Source: Demequina litoralis (GTDB taxonomy: Bacteria; Actinomycetota; Actinomycetes; Actinomycetales; Demequinaceae). Taken from it: a stretch of 64,000 nucleotides of DNA. The notes beneath the pieces were generated by a model. That model saw only the letters and a program-made list of their open reading frames with translations. It ran no database searches and was not told the DNA's origin. A program made the position numbers and the translations under genes. Of this stretch, positions 33,901-49,575 are shown piece by piece (position 1 is the stretch's first letter; every line of letters starts with the position of its first letter). The stretch lies in assembly GCF_030418455.1 (NCBI RefSeq), contig NZ_JAUHPW010000006.1, positions 124,001-188,000 on the forward strand, given 5' to 3'.

Positions 33901-36853
33901 CCGCGACGACGCCCACGCGGGCGGTCGCGGTCGCGGTGCGGCCACGCGCGTCGATGACCTGGAAGTCGAACTCGTCCTGCCCGGCGAAGCCCGCGATGGA
34001 CGCGTAGACGAGGGCGGCGCCGTCCGCGCTCACCCGCGCCGAGCCCTGCGCGGGCTGCGACACGACCGCGTCGAGGCGCACCTCGTCGCCGTCGGGGTCG
34101 AGGCCGGTGCCGTCGAGCTCGAGGCGCACCTCCTCGCCCGACGAGGCGCGCACGGCGAGGTCGCGGGGCGTGGGGGCGGCGTTCTCGGAGCCGTCGGTGA
34201 CGGTGACGACGATGACCCCGGTGTCGCGCTGCGATGGGAAGCCGAGCACGTAGGACGCGTAGGGGATCCGATACGTGCCGGCGCTGTCGGGCGCGAGGAT
34301 GCGCACGAGCGGACCGGCGGCGAACGCGAGCCCGCCCCCCGCAGGCGCCTCGACCGACCCCGCGTCGAGCGCGATGACGGCGCCCGCCGTGGCGACGTCG
34401 TTGTCGAGCACCCGGACGTCCACCTGGCCGCCGGCGCGCACCGTGACGGCGTCATCCGCGACCAGCGGCGGCGCGGGCACGGCCGAGTCGAGCAGCACCA
34501 CGGTGATCTCGCCGCGGACCGTCATCGCGGCCCGGCCGGAGCCGTCGGAGACGGTGTACGACACGACGCCGAGCAGGCCGGGCTGGCCGTCGCCCGTCGT
34601 GCCGGACAGGCGCAGCGCCCCATGTCCCACGATCGAGGCCTCGACGCGGGCGCCGTTGGACGAGTCGACCGAGGCATCCGACAGCAGCAGCACGCGGCCG
34701 CCGGGGTTGGTGACGGCGTCGAGGACGTCGACGGTGACGTCCTCGTGCGGCCGCACGAAGGCGGTCAGCGGCACGGTCGCGAGCGCCTCGTCCTGCGGCG
34801 CGAGCACCGTCACCCGCGCGGTCCCACGCGCCTGGACCGCACCGTCCACCACCGTCACGTCGACCGTGTAGGTGCCCGGCTGGCCCGCCTCGAAGAGGAC
34901 GCCGGACGCGTCGGGCGAGACCTCCACGCTCGCGCCGTCGGCCGGGTCCACCGTCGCCTCCGTGACCTCCGGGGCGCCGGCGCCACCCGCGACCCGGTCC
35001 GCGAAGGCGATCGAGGTGCGCACGCCGGCGAGCGCCGTCACCGCGAGGGGCTCGAGCGTGAGCCGCGGCTCGCCGACCACCCCCACGCGCATCGTGCGCG
35101 TCGCCGTCGCCCCCCGCGCATCGGCGACCGTGACCTCGACCTCGACCTCCCGCGCGGTGCCCCCGTGGCGGACCACCACGGAGCCCTCGGGCGAGGCCGC
35201 CACCGCGACCTCCGCATCGGTCGTCACGGCGCTCCGGACGTAGACCGGGTCGCCCTCGGGGTCCACCCATCCGTCGAGGACGTCGACGGTGACGGTGCCG
35301 TCCGCCTCGACCTGGGGTGCGGGCCACTCGGCGACGCAGCCCTCGACGCCGCACCAGGCGGGCGCGGAGTTGCCGCGCGCGGCCGCGAGCGTGACGGTCG
35401 CCGGCTCGGACAGGCCCTGCGGTCCGGAGCCGTCGGAGATCGCGTACATGAACGACGCCGAGCCCTTCGCACCGGGCGCGACGGTGGCGACGAGCGACTG
35501 GCCGTCGTCGCCGATCGCCACCGTGGCGAAGGCGTCGTCGGGCTGCGTGAGGCTCGCGGCGTCGATCGTGAGCAGGTCGCCGTTCGCGTCGTGGTCGTTG
35601 AGGAGCACCGGCAGGCGGACCTGGCGGCCGGCGCGCACGCCGAGCGCATCGTCCTCCGCGACGGGCGGGCGCGGGTCGCGCACCTCGGCGGAGACGTCCT
35701 GCTGCTCCTCGGTGGCCGTCGTCTGCTCGTCGGGCACCCAGTCCTGCGACGAGCGGACGAGCGTGCCGGAGGGGACCTCCCACACCCAGCCCGAGCGCAC
35801 CTCGTTGAGGACCATGCGCGCGCCGTTCGAGCGCAGCACCGGCTCGCGGCGCTCCCCGAGCGTGCCGCCGCCGTAGGCGAGCGGGATGGTCGGTCCGGCG
35901 GAGCTCCACAGCGTGCCCTCGCCGTCGCCGTCGGGCAGCCACGCCGCGTAGACGACGCCGTCGAGCTCGGCGGGCGCGGCCGGCACGCCCGCCGCGGCGT
36001 CCGAGCCGAACACGCGGCCCGCGGCGCCGTCCGCCGGCACCACCACGAGCCCGCGGCCGTCCGCGATCCGCACGTCGCCGCCCGTGCTCGGGCGCTGCAG
36101 GCGCGCATCGCCGTCGGTGTCCGTGACGGTCGCGCCGTCGACGCCCTCGCGCCACAGCTCGGCGGTCTGAGCCTCGAGCAGCACCCACGCGGAGCCCGCG
36201 AAGGACACCTGGTAGGTGCCGGTCTCGGGGGCGTCCGGCACCGGGTCGATGCCCGCGACCGCCCCGTCGGCGTCCGCGCGCACCACGCCGCCGAGGGTGG
36301 GGGAGTACGCCGCGAGGTCGCCGTCGGCGGTGACCGCCACGGCCACCGCACGCAGCCCGTCGCCCGAGTCGAGGACGATCTCGCGCGGCTCGAGCGCGGT
36401 GCCGTCGGAGATCCGGCCTGCCAGCACGTCGCCGTCCGCGGCGAGGTAGGCGACGACGTCGCCCTCCGCGGCGATCGCCGTCGTGCCGGCGGGGGTGTCG
36501 ACGGCCCCCTCCGCGCCGGCCTCGAGATCGACCGGGTGCCCGGCGTCGAGCTCGGTGACCGCCGTGTACCCCGCCGACAGCACGAGCAGGCTGCCGTCGT
36601 GCTGGAGGATCTCGGACGGCGCGTCGACCTCCTTGACGGTGTCGACCTCGGCGAGCTCGGTGTTGACGCGCGCGTAGCGCTCGCCCGCTCCCGCCTGCAG
36701 CGCCCACACCGTCGGGTCGACCGCGACCGCCTCGCGCTCGTCGAAGCCCGGCGCCACGATCGCGCCGACGGTCGCGACGGCGAGCACCGCGCCCGCGACG
36801 ATGCGCGCCGTGCGGCGGCGCCGCGCGGCCGTCGCGCGGCCGACGTCGGTCAC
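30947..36853 (-). CDS. Giant exported Ig/cadherin-like and FN3-repeat protein
   Basis: A 1,968-residue protein. The basic N-terminus and single helix (IVAGAVLAVATVGAIVAPG, about 17-36) serve as a signal anchor. Residues about 45-390 have regular hydrophobic/Gly-Asp repeats suggestive of a beta-propeller. From about 395 to 1,450 there is a string of Ig/cadherin-like modules of the tandem-95 type, recognised by recurring AEDDALGVRAG, VLDNDV and GxxxFxYxVxDG motifs. Residues about 1,600-1,700 hold an FN3 module (PRAPAEVSQVDYGDGSVTL), followed by cysteine-containing Ig-like modules to a Pro/Asp tail. No sortase motif is seen. Its GTG overlaps the kinase stop by 4 nt. It is likely to extend from the membrane and act in adhesion or sensing. 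Confidence 0.88.
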   Translation of the reverse strand: MTDVGRATAARRRRTARIVAGAVLAVATVGAIVAPGFDEREAVAVDPTVWALQAGAGERYARVNTELAEVDTVKEVDAPSEILQHDGSLLVLSAGYTAVTELDAGHPVDLEAGAEGAVDTPAGTTAIAAEGDVVAYLAADGDVLAGRISDGTALEPREIVLDSGDGLRAVAVAVTADGDLAAYSPTLGGVVRADADGAVAGIDPVPDAPETGTYQVSFAGSAWVLLEAQTAELWREGVDGATVTDTDGDARLQRPSTGGDVRIADGRGLVVVPADGAAGRVFGSDAAAGVPAAPAELDGVVYAAWLPDGDGEGTLWSSAGPTIPLAYGGGTLGERREPVLRSNGARMVLNEVRSGWVWEVPSGTLVRSSQDWVPDEQTTATEEQQDVSAEVRDPRPPVAEDDALGVRAGRQVRLPVLLNDHDANGDLLTIDAASLTQPDDAFATVAIGDDGQSLVATVAPGAKGSASFMYAISDGSGPQGLSEPATVTLAAARGNSAPAWCGVEGCVAEWPAPQVEADGTVTVDVLDGWVDPEGDPVYVRSAVTTDAEVAVAASPEGSVVVRHGGTAREVEVEVTVADARGATATRTMRVGVVGEPRLTLEPLAVTALAGVRTSIAFADRVAGGAGAPEVTEATVDPADGASVEVSPDASGVLFEAGQPGTYTVDVTVVDGAVQARGTARVTVLAPQDEALATVPLTAFVRPHEDVTVDVLDAVTNPGGRVLLLSDASVDSSNGARVEASIVGHGALRLSGTTGDGQPGLLGVVSYTVSDGSGRAAMTVRGEITVVLLDSAVPAPPLVADDAVTVRAGGQVDVRVLDNDVATAGAVIALDAGSVEAPAGGGLAFAAGPLVRILAPDSAGTYRIPYASYVLGFPSQRDTGVIVVTVTDGSENAAPTPRDLAVRASSGEEVRLELDGTGLDPDGDEVRLDAVVSQPAQGSARVSADGAALVYASIAGFAGQDEFDFQVIDARGRTATATARVGVVAVEADPAPVTYTDFVQVQAGTGRKVVVQPLANDLDLTGGDLELVDVRPDAAEGTDERAALAALLPADLNTAEALAEGLVTFEVGADVGTYAYLYTVRNATGSLAQGRIVLKAVRERVTDTPIVADTVLTLETRDAFPTGVDVLAGTVAWASGDAATLGLSLWGEQDDLAVSGSEISGPLPDATRIVPFRVEGTDFAGDTAVGYGFLRVLGGQDLRLALREDAHVSVDEGGAVTVDVAPLLAAPDGTAIELDGAQVRAGGARDQASCAAVAGTTVRYEAGAGAPYTDTCLVAVRLAGQDAWTVLPVPVTIVPADPVPTLVSASLEISPGDTAGFDLGRMVRWPEGAAATDVQVVATYSGQLFDVRRDGARLSIVARDDAAPGRAESVTVSLPDHPEVQPRVLSLVVGPAPSELPKGGSVVERCSQADGDSCTLTVVGAAGEVNPLPGTPLEVVDVKAAGDCPDVRFQAAGGDRVRVTWTADAAGGVCDAVFRVRDAQGRVSAADRSGSISLDLQGFPRAPAEVSQVDYGDGSVTLAVAPGGAAGAYPALQRFDVVSGGVTVTTCTAGGVCAPITGLANGAKATYAVYAVNSVGRSRAAASATAWAYAPPAPPTVVSWQPSVTSGDGGRIDLVLDVTDGSTSEVRIATAGTEQTVPVGTGTQRIEGIAIGSNTPVDVVLTPLTVFDLPPVDGAAAAGTSVTITAHGIGRPTIDGASHSYTSGAGQATITADVTAGGAGSATWVGRMVGGRCDATTQASGGTASFTVPVDANATNTVTVCAESRADGQVFGQAETRDVVFAAFTDPGAPVLQRGYRVASTCDGAGSSCTTALEREPQWQPRAGLELWYRGSDGSTSTSFADVMVPGRAVSAVAYYCVDFGGGERTCSDQTTPVTPESGARYRPTVELASCTVGTAPAVSLGGAAADFAATVTMLDGSGAPTTDAALMRTARVTVAFQAALAGIAEWTSADVACDGAPPDPDPDTTVAP

Positions 36854-37929
36854 CCGCCGCCCGCCAGCGTCATCACCAGGACGGTCGTGACGGTCGCCGC
36901 CGCGGCCGCGCCGAGGGCCCACGCGACGATCGTGCGCGGAGTCGCGTGCGGCGGCCGGGCCAGGGTGCCGGTCACGGTCCCCCGCCGGCGCTGCGCCACG
37001 GGCACGTGCGAGCGCACCGGGCCGCGCGGCGCATCGTCCACCGTCACCCGCGACGCCTGCGCCCACGCGTCGGTGGGCACCTCGAGGGGCGTCACGGGCA
37101 GCCCGAGGTCCCGCTGCACCGCCTGCAGCGCCTGCCCGAAGGCGAGCGCGCTGGGGAAGCGGTCGCCGGGGTCGCGGCGCATGCCGCCCGCGAGCGCCTC
37201 CTCGAGCGCGGCGGGGACGTCGTCGCGTCCGGTCGCGCGGTACCGCGCCTTGAGGATCCGCGCCTTGAGCTGCGCCGGCGGCAGGCGCCGGTCGGACTCG
37301 TCGAACGGGCTGTGCTGCGCGATCAGGGTGTACACGGTCGCCGCGAGCGACCACACGTCGGATGCCACGGTGCCCGAGCTCATGCGGTCGATGACCTCGG
37401 GCGCGCTCCAGGGCGGGCTCATGGCGACGTCGTCGGCGTCGCCTGCCATCACGGCGGTCGCGACGCCGAAGTCCGACAGGACGGGGTGGCCGAACTGCGT
37501 GACGAGGATGTTGGACGGCTTGATGTCGCGGTGGAGCATGCCGATGCGGTGGGCCGCCTCGACGGCGGAGGCGATCTGGACGCCGACGGCGAGCACGTCC
37601 GCGACCGGGATCTGCTCGGCCCGGTACCGGTTCGCGAGCGAGCCGGGGCAGTACTCGACCACCATGAACGGGCGCCCGTCGCCCGAGACCGACGCCTCGT
37701 GCACCGTGAGGATCGACGGGTGGGCGCTGAGCGCCGCCATGACGTCCGCCTCGACGCCGAGCGCGCGGGCCGCGGCGTCGTGGACGCGCGCGTGGAGCAC
37801 CTTGACCGCCACCTGCCGCCGCGGCATGTCCTGCTGGAACAGGAACACGTCCGCGAAGCCGCCCTGCCCGAGCGGGCGCACGTACGTGTACCCGGGCAGC
37901 ACCGGCGGCTGGAGGGGCTGTCGGCTCAT
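36850..37929 (-). CDS. PknB-type membrane Ser/Thr protein kinase
   Basis: A 359-residue kinase. The N-terminal catalytic domain has the Gly loop GQGGFADVF, ATP-anchoring Lys in VAVKVL, catalytic HRDIKPSN, DFG (LSDFGVAT) and WSAPEVI in the activation loop. A juxtamembrane Arg-rich linker follows, and a single transmembrane helix (about 332-354) ends with only a few outer residues, so it has no PASTA or other sensor domain of its own. The giant Ig/FN3 protein encoded next, with a 4-nt overlap, may supply the outer input. GGAGGG precedes the ATG, and the ATG itself overlaps the stop of a 15-codon leader. Confidence 0.93.
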   Translation of the reverse strand: MSRQPLQPPVLPGYTYVRPLGQGGFADVFLFQQDMPRRQVAVKVLHARVHDAAARALGVEADVMAALSAHPSILTVHEASVSGDGRPFMVVEYCPGSLANRYRAEQIPVADVLAVGVQIASAVEAAHRIGMLHRDIKPSNILVTQFGHPVLSDFGVATAVMAGDADDVAMSPPWSAPEVIDRMSSGTVASDVWSLAATVYTLIAQHSPFDESDRRLPPAQLKARILKARYRATGRDDVPAALEEALAGGMRRDPGDRFPSALAFGQALQAVQRDLGLPVTPLEVPTDAWAQASRVTVDDAPRGPVRSHVPVAQRRRGTVTGTLARPPHATPRTIVAWALGAAAAATVTTVLVMTLAGGG

Positions 37930-37973
37930 GGCCCTCCGAGCCCGGGGTGGCGGCGGGAAGGCGACGGGCTCAT
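37926..37973 (-). CDS. 15-codon leaderless leader peptide coupled to the kinase gene
   Basis: ATG at 37973 begins a 15-residue open frame (MSPSPSRRHPGLGGP) whose TGA (37928-37926) overlaps the kinase ATG (37929-37927) as ATGA. TACGCT lies exactly 6 nt before it on the minus strand (37980-37985), so the mRNA would start at or next to this ATG. The kinase ribosome site GGAGGG lies inside the leader. Translation of the leader would bring ribosomes to the kinase start, a simple coupling device. It has no known homologue. Confidence 0.55.
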   Translation of the reverse strand: MSPSPSRRHPGLGGP

Positions 37974-37979
37974 GCCGAC

Positions 37980-37985
37980 AGCGTA
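37980..37985 (-). promoter_or_regulatory. -10 element of the kinase/Ig/MoxR operon
   Basis: TACGCT on the minus strand fits the TAnnnT -10 consensus and stands 6 nt from the leader ATG. No clear -35 is seen. It is the only good promoter-like hexamer upstream of the roughly 15-kb operon, whose later genes overlap one another. A second start before moxR, where a 44-nt gap occurs, cannot be excluded. Confidence 0.5.
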
Positions 37986-38026
37986 GCCATCGGACCGCCC
38001 GCCACGGCGGTGCGCGGCGCCGTGCC

Positions 38027-40876
<2,850 letters not shown>

Positions 40877-40983
40877 CGGCCCATTCTTGCGCATCGTGCC
40901 CGGTGCCCCGCCGAGGTGTGGCGCACCGGACACCACGGACGGCCTGCGAGATCCCCTCCAGGCACGGGCACTAGCCTGAGGGC

Positions 40984-42084
40984 GTGAAGGTGACCATCCA
41001 GATCCCGTGCCTCAACGAGGAGACGACCCTCCCGCTCGTGCTCGGGTCCATCCCGGCCTCTCTGCCGGGCGTCGACGAGGTCGAGGTGCTCGTCATCGAC
41101 GACGGCTCGTCCGACCGCACGGCGGAGGTCGCACGCTCGCACGGCGCGACGGTGATCCGGCACGCGCGCACGATGGGCCTGGCCCGGTCGTTCCGCGACG
41201 GCGTCGACCACGCGCTGCGCCACGGGGCGGACATCGTGGTCAACACGGACGGCGACAACCAGTACCCGCAGGAGCGGATCGGCGACCTGGTCGCACCCAT
41301 CCTCGCGGGCGAGGCGGAGATCGTCATCGGCGACCGCCAGACCCACAAGATCGAGCACTTCTCGGCGTTCAAGAAGACGATGCAGCGCTTCGGGTCGTGG
41401 GTGGTCAACCGGGCGGCGGGCACCGACCTGCCCGACGCCGCCTCCGGCTTCCGCGCGTACTCGCGCTTCGCGCTGTACCGCCTCAACATCGTCACGCAGT
41501 TCAGCTACACGATGGAGACGATCATCCAGGCGGGCAGCAAGCGGCTCGCCATCACCTCGGTGCCGATCGACACCAACCCCAAGACGCGCGAGTCCCGCCT
41601 GTTCTCGAACATGTTCGAGCACATGCTCAAGTCGGGGCAGGCCATCCTGCGCTCGTACATCATGTTCCGGCCGTGGGGCATCTTCGCCTCGCTCGCGACG
41701 CTGTTCGGCGTGCTGGGCGTCTTCCCGTACGTACGGTTCGCCGTCCTGCGCGCGCTCGGCGACGACGGCAACCACATCCAGTCGCTCATGCTGGGCGGCG
41801 CGCTGATCTCGGGCGCCCTCATCTCGGTCGCGCTCGGCGTGCTGTCGGACCTGCTCAAGACCAACCGCATCCTCGCGGAGGACCAGCTGGAGCGGCTCAA
41901 GGAGCAGCAGTACGGTCCGGTGCGGCCGGCGGTGCGCGCTACCGCGGCCGAGGCCGCCGAGAAGGCGCCGGCGGAGCCTGCTCCGGCGCCCACCGCGACG
42001 ACCCGGGAGGAGCCCGCCGTCAGCCCGGCGGAGGAGCCGACCCGCGCCGCGGGCGCGCGGCGTCCGGACGCCGCGCGCCGATAG
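40984..42084 (+). CDS. GT2-family glycosyltransferase with C-terminal membrane segments
   Basis: A 366-residue GT-A enzyme of the polyprenyl-phosphate sugar transferase type. The N-terminus [13 protein letters not shown] leads to [13 protein letters not shown] and the metal motif [21 protein letters not shown] is the acceptor-side segment. Two transmembrane helices (about 238-260 and 270-292) follow, then an Ala/Pro/Glu-rich tail. It probably moves a sugar to a lipid or cell-wall acceptor at the inner membrane. TAGCCT (40972-40977) lies 6 nt before the GTG start. Its last 65 nt overlap the convergent UPF0104 gene. Confidence 0.9.
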   Translation: MKVTIQIPCLNEETTLPLVLGSIPASLPGVDEVEVLVIDDGSSDRTAEVARSHGATVIRHARTMGLARSFRDGVDHALRHGADIVVNTDGDNQYPQERIGDLVAPILAGEAEIVIGDRQTHKIEHFSAFKKTMQRFGSWVVNRAAGTDLPDAASGFRAYSRFALYRLNIVTQFSYTMETIIQAGSKRLAITSVPIDTNPKTRESRLFSNMFEHMLKSGQAILRSYIMFRPWGIFASLATLFGVLGVFPYVRFAVLRALGDDGNHIQSLMLGGALISGALISVALGVLSDLLKTNRILAEDQLERLKEQQYGPVRPAVRATAAEAAEKAPAEPAPAPTATTREEPAVSPAEEPTRAAGARRPDAARR

Positions 42085-42946
42085 CGATCCCGATCCCCAG
42101 GCCCGCGACGTCGGCCGCGGTCATGAGGAAGCGGCTCACGAGCGCGAGGCTGAGCGCCTGCGCGGGGGTCGCGACGGGCGCGAGCGCGAGCACGAGCGCC
42201 CACTCGCGCGCGCCGGCTCCGGCCGGGGCGACGACGACGAGGAAGCCCACGAGCCACGCGAAGGCGAACGCACCCGTCACGACCGCGAGGCCCGCGCCGG
42301 GGGCGAGCTCGCGCAGCAGCAGCCAGGCGTGCACGCCGAGCACGACCCACATGAGCGTCGACCACGCGGCCGACGCGAGCAACGCGCGTCCGCCGATGTG
42401 CGCCGGCTCCTCCGCGCGCCGCGTCACCCGGAACGCCAGCGCCACCACCCGCTTCAGCACCGCCGGCACCAACACGACCGCGAGCGCCGCGGCCACGGCG
42501 AGCACCCACCAGTAGGCCGCGAGCGCGTCCGGCACGGCGAGCACGAGCCCCACCGCGCCGACGACGGCGGACGTGACGACGCCGACGACCATCGCGACGA
42601 TGGACCCGGTCATCGCGCGCGGCCGGCTCACACCGTGGTCGCGCGCGAACTCCGCCTGCGCCAGCACCGGCCACACCGATCCGGGCACGTACTTGCCCAC
42701 CTGCGACAGCAGGAAGACCCGCATGGCCTCGGCCACCGTCGTGTCGAGCCCGATCGCGCGCATCACGGCGCGCCACGACATCGCATTGACGCCGAGCGCG
42801 ATCATGCACGCGACAAGCGAGCCCGCGATCGCGCCCCAGGTGAGGTCGCGCAACGCGGTGGAGACCTGGTCCCAGTTCGACACGACCGCCCAGCCGAGCA
42901 GGCCGGCCGCGACCGCGAGGAATCCCCAGCGCAGCGCCGTCCTCAT
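42020..42946 (-). CDS. UPF0104/LPG-synthase-TM-family membrane protein
   Basis: A 308-residue protein with about eight transmembrane helices, matching the UPF0104 flippase-like family related to the membrane half of lysylphosphatidylglycerol synthase. Family features are MSWRAVMRAIG, FLLSQVGKYVPGSVWPVLAQAEFARDHG and the late segment AGAREWALVLAL. No aminoacyl-transferase half is present. In sugar clusters these proteins often accompany polyprenyl-linked glycan genes, which fits the adjacent GT2 and epimerase genes. Its ATG overlaps the epimerase stop, and its 3' end overlaps the GT2 gene by 65 nt. Confidence 0.87.
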   Translation of the reverse strand: MRTALRWGFLAVAAGLLGWAVVSNWDQVSTALRDLTWGAIAGSLVACMIALGVNAMSWRAVMRAIGLDTTVAEAMRVFLLSQVGKYVPGSVWPVLAQAEFARDHGVSRPRAMTGSIVAMVVGVVTSAVVGAVGLVLAVPDALAAYWWVLAVAAALAVVLVPAVLKRVVALAFRVTRRAEEPAHIGGRALLASAAWSTLMWVVLGVHAWLLLRELAPGAGLAVVTGAFAFAWLVGFLVVVAPAGAGAREWALVLALAPVATPAQALSLALVSRFLMTAADVAGLGIGIAIGARRPDAARPRRGSAPPPG

Positions 42947-43812
42947 CGCGGCTGACGCTCCCACATGTCGGCGATGCCCGCGGCGAGCGGCACGCGCGGC
43001 TCCCAGCCGAGGGCCTCGCGCGCGAGGGCGATGTCGAGCCAGGTGGAGTCCGGGTCGACCCCGCGGGAGGGGCGGCGGTCGACCCGCATGCGGTCCGGAC
43101 CGACCGCGTCGCCGAGCAGCTCGAGGAGCGCGGCGAGCGAGGTCGGCGTGCCCGAGCCGACGTTGACCACCGGCGGCGGCTGCGGCGCGTCGACGATGCG
43201 CGCCACCGCGTCGACCACGTCGTCGGCGTGGACGTAGTCCCGAGCGACCGCGCCGTCGCCGTGCAGCGCGATCGCCTCGCCGGCCCGGATGGCGCGCATC
43301 CAGATCGCGAGCACGCCCTGACCGTGCGCGCCGCGCTGGCCTGGGCCGTACGCGTTCGCGATCCGCATCACCGTCGCGGGCAGCCCGGCAGCCGCGAGGA
43401 CGCGCTCCTGGGCGAGCTTGTACGCGCCGTACGCGTTGGGCGGGGCGGGTGCGTCGGTCTCGGCGTACGGCGGCACGGCCGGACGGCCGTAGACGGCGCC
43501 GCCCGAGGACAGCAGGACGATGCGCGGCGGGGCCGGGCGCGCCGCGGCGGCGGCCGCGAAGGCACGGAAGGCGCCGAGCTCGGCCGCGACGGCGTCGGGA
43601 TCCTCGGCCGCGACGGTCGGGGTGATGCCTCCGGCGGCCCACACGATCACGGGGACGTCGGCCGCCCGCGGGGACAGCGCATCGTCCACGAGGACGGGAT
43701 CCTGCCTGGTGAAACCCGTGACGCGGGCGCTGCGGGAGGTCAGGCCGGCGACGATCGCGGAGCCCAGGAAGCCGCCGGAGCCGACGACGGCCGCGTCATA
43801 CACTGTGCTCAC
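42943..43812 (-). CDS. NAD-dependent epimerase/dehydratase (extended SDR)
   Basis: A 289-residue extended short-chain dehydrogenase. The nucleotide motif is GSGGFLGSA, the active-site Ser lies in LLSSGGAVYG and the catalytic pair in YGAYKLAQE; DYVHADDVVDA is the usual sugar-nucleotide segment. It probably epimerises or dehydrates a nucleotide sugar for surface glycan. GTG at 43812 is preferred; an ATG at 43842 would start only 4 nt from the divergent glycosyltransferase ATG. The stop overlaps the UPF0104 start. Confidence 0.88.
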   Translation of the reverse strand: MSTVYDAAVVGSGGFLGSAIVAGLTSRSARVTGFTRQDPVLVDDALSPRAADVPVIVWAAGGITPTVAAEDPDAVAAELGAFRAFAAAAAARPAPPRIVLLSSGGAVYGRPAVPPYAETDAPAPPNAYGAYKLAQERVLAAAGLPATVMRIANAYGPGQRGAHGQGVLAIWMRAIRAGEAIALHGDGAVARDYVHADDVVDAVARIVDAPQPPPVVNVGSGTPTSLAALLELLGDAVGPDRMRVDRRPSRGVDPDSTWLDIALAREALGWEPRVPLAAGIADMWERQPR

Positions 43813-43845
43813 CCACCCGCCCCTCGACGTATCGGATGTCATCCT

Positions 43846-45027
43846 ATGGCCGCGCCTCGCGTGCTCGTCCTGACCTCGACGCTGCCCGCCCGGATCGGCG
43901 ATGGGACCCCCGCGTTCGTGGCGGACCTGTCCCGCGAGCTGGGGCGCGAGTTCGACGTGCGGGTGCTCGCGCCGGCGGTGCCCGGCGGCGCCGCGCGCGA
44001 GCGGCTGAGCGAGGCGGTCGAGGTGGTGCGGTACCGCTACTTCCCGGCGCGCTGGGAGGACCTCGCGGACGGCGCGATCCTCGAGAACGTGCGGACGCGG
44101 CGCTCCCGGATGGCGCAGGTGCCTTTCCTGCTGGGCGGCATGGCCGCCGCGGTGCGGCGCGAGATGCGCGAGTTCCGTCCCGACGCGGTCCACGCGTTCT
44201 GGATCATCCCCCAGGGGATCGTCGCGCATCGCGTCGCGCGCTCGGTGCCCACGGTGGTGACGACGCTCGGCGGCGACCTCTACGCGCTCGACAACGCGCC
44301 CGCCCGCGCCGAGAAGTCCCGCGTGGTGCGCGACGCCGCCGCGGTGACCGTGATGAACGCGGACATGCGCGAGCGCGTGCTGGCGCTGGGCGCGGACCCC
44401 TCGACCACGCACGTCATCCCCATGGGCGCACGCTTCGTGCAGGTGGACCACGACGACCGCCAGGTGTCGAAGCCCGCGACGTGGAAGCACCCCGTGCACC
44501 TGCTCGCGGTGGGCCGGCTGGTGGAGAAGAAGGGCTTCGACGTGCTGCTCGAGGCCATGCGCCGCTCCCATGCGCGCATCGACCTCACGATCGTGGGGGA
44601 CGGCCCCGAGCGCGCGCGGCTCGAGGCGCTCGCCGAGGGCCTGCCCGTGACCTTCCGCGGCCAGCTGAGCCGCATCGAGCTGGACCAGGCCCTGTCGCGG
44701 GCGGGCATCGCGGTGTTCCCGTCGCGTCGCGCCGCGTCCGGCGACCAGGACGGGCTGCCGGTCGCGATGCTCGAGGCGATGGGCGCCGGCTGCGCGGTGG
44801 TCGCGTCCGACCTGCCGGGCCTCAACGAGGCGATCGAGCCCGGCCGCTCCGGCGTGCTGGTGCCCGAGGGCGACGCCGACGCGCTGGCCCGCAGCCTCGA
44901 GGTGCTGGCCGAGGACCAGGAGCTGCGCGCCGGGCTGGGCACCGCGGCGCGGGAGCGCTCGCGCCGCTACTCGGTCGAGGCCGTGGGCGAGGACTACCGG
45001 GCGCTGTTCCGGTCCGTGCTGGGCTGA
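43846..45027 (+). CDS. GT4-family glycosyltransferase
   Basis: A 393-residue GT-B glycosyltransferase. The N-terminal Rossmann half begins RVLVLTSTLPARIGDGTPAF; the C-terminal half has VGRLVEKKGFDVLLEAM, GDGPERARLE and the donor-binding PVAMLEAMGAG after a QDGLP loop. It is divergent from the epimerase/UPF0104 pair. Together with the GT2 enzyme and rmlBA it suggests a wall-linked polysaccharide or glycolipid. The exact sugar is unknown. Confidence 0.9.
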   Translation: MAAPRVLVLTSTLPARIGDGTPAFVADLSRELGREFDVRVLAPAVPGGAARERLSEAVEVVRYRYFPARWEDLADGAILENVRTRRSRMAQVPFLLGGMAAAVRREMREFRPDAVHAFWIIPQGIVAHRVARSVPTVVTTLGGDLYALDNAPARAEKSRVVRDAAAVTVMNADMRERVLALGADPSTTHVIPMGARFVQVDHDDRQVSKPATWKHPVHLLAVGRLVEKKGFDVLLEAMRRSHARIDLTIVGDGPERARLEALAEGLPVTFRGQLSRIELDQALSRAGIAVFPSRRAASGDQDGLPVAMLEAMGAGCAVVASDLPGLNEAIEPGRSGVLVPEGDADALARSLEVLAEDQELRAGLGTAARERSRRYSVEAVGEDYRALFRSVLG

Positions 45028-45049
45028 GCCGCCCCGGTTGCGGTGCGGC

Positions 45050-49565
<4,516 letters not shown>

Positions 49566-49575
49566 CCCCCGCACA

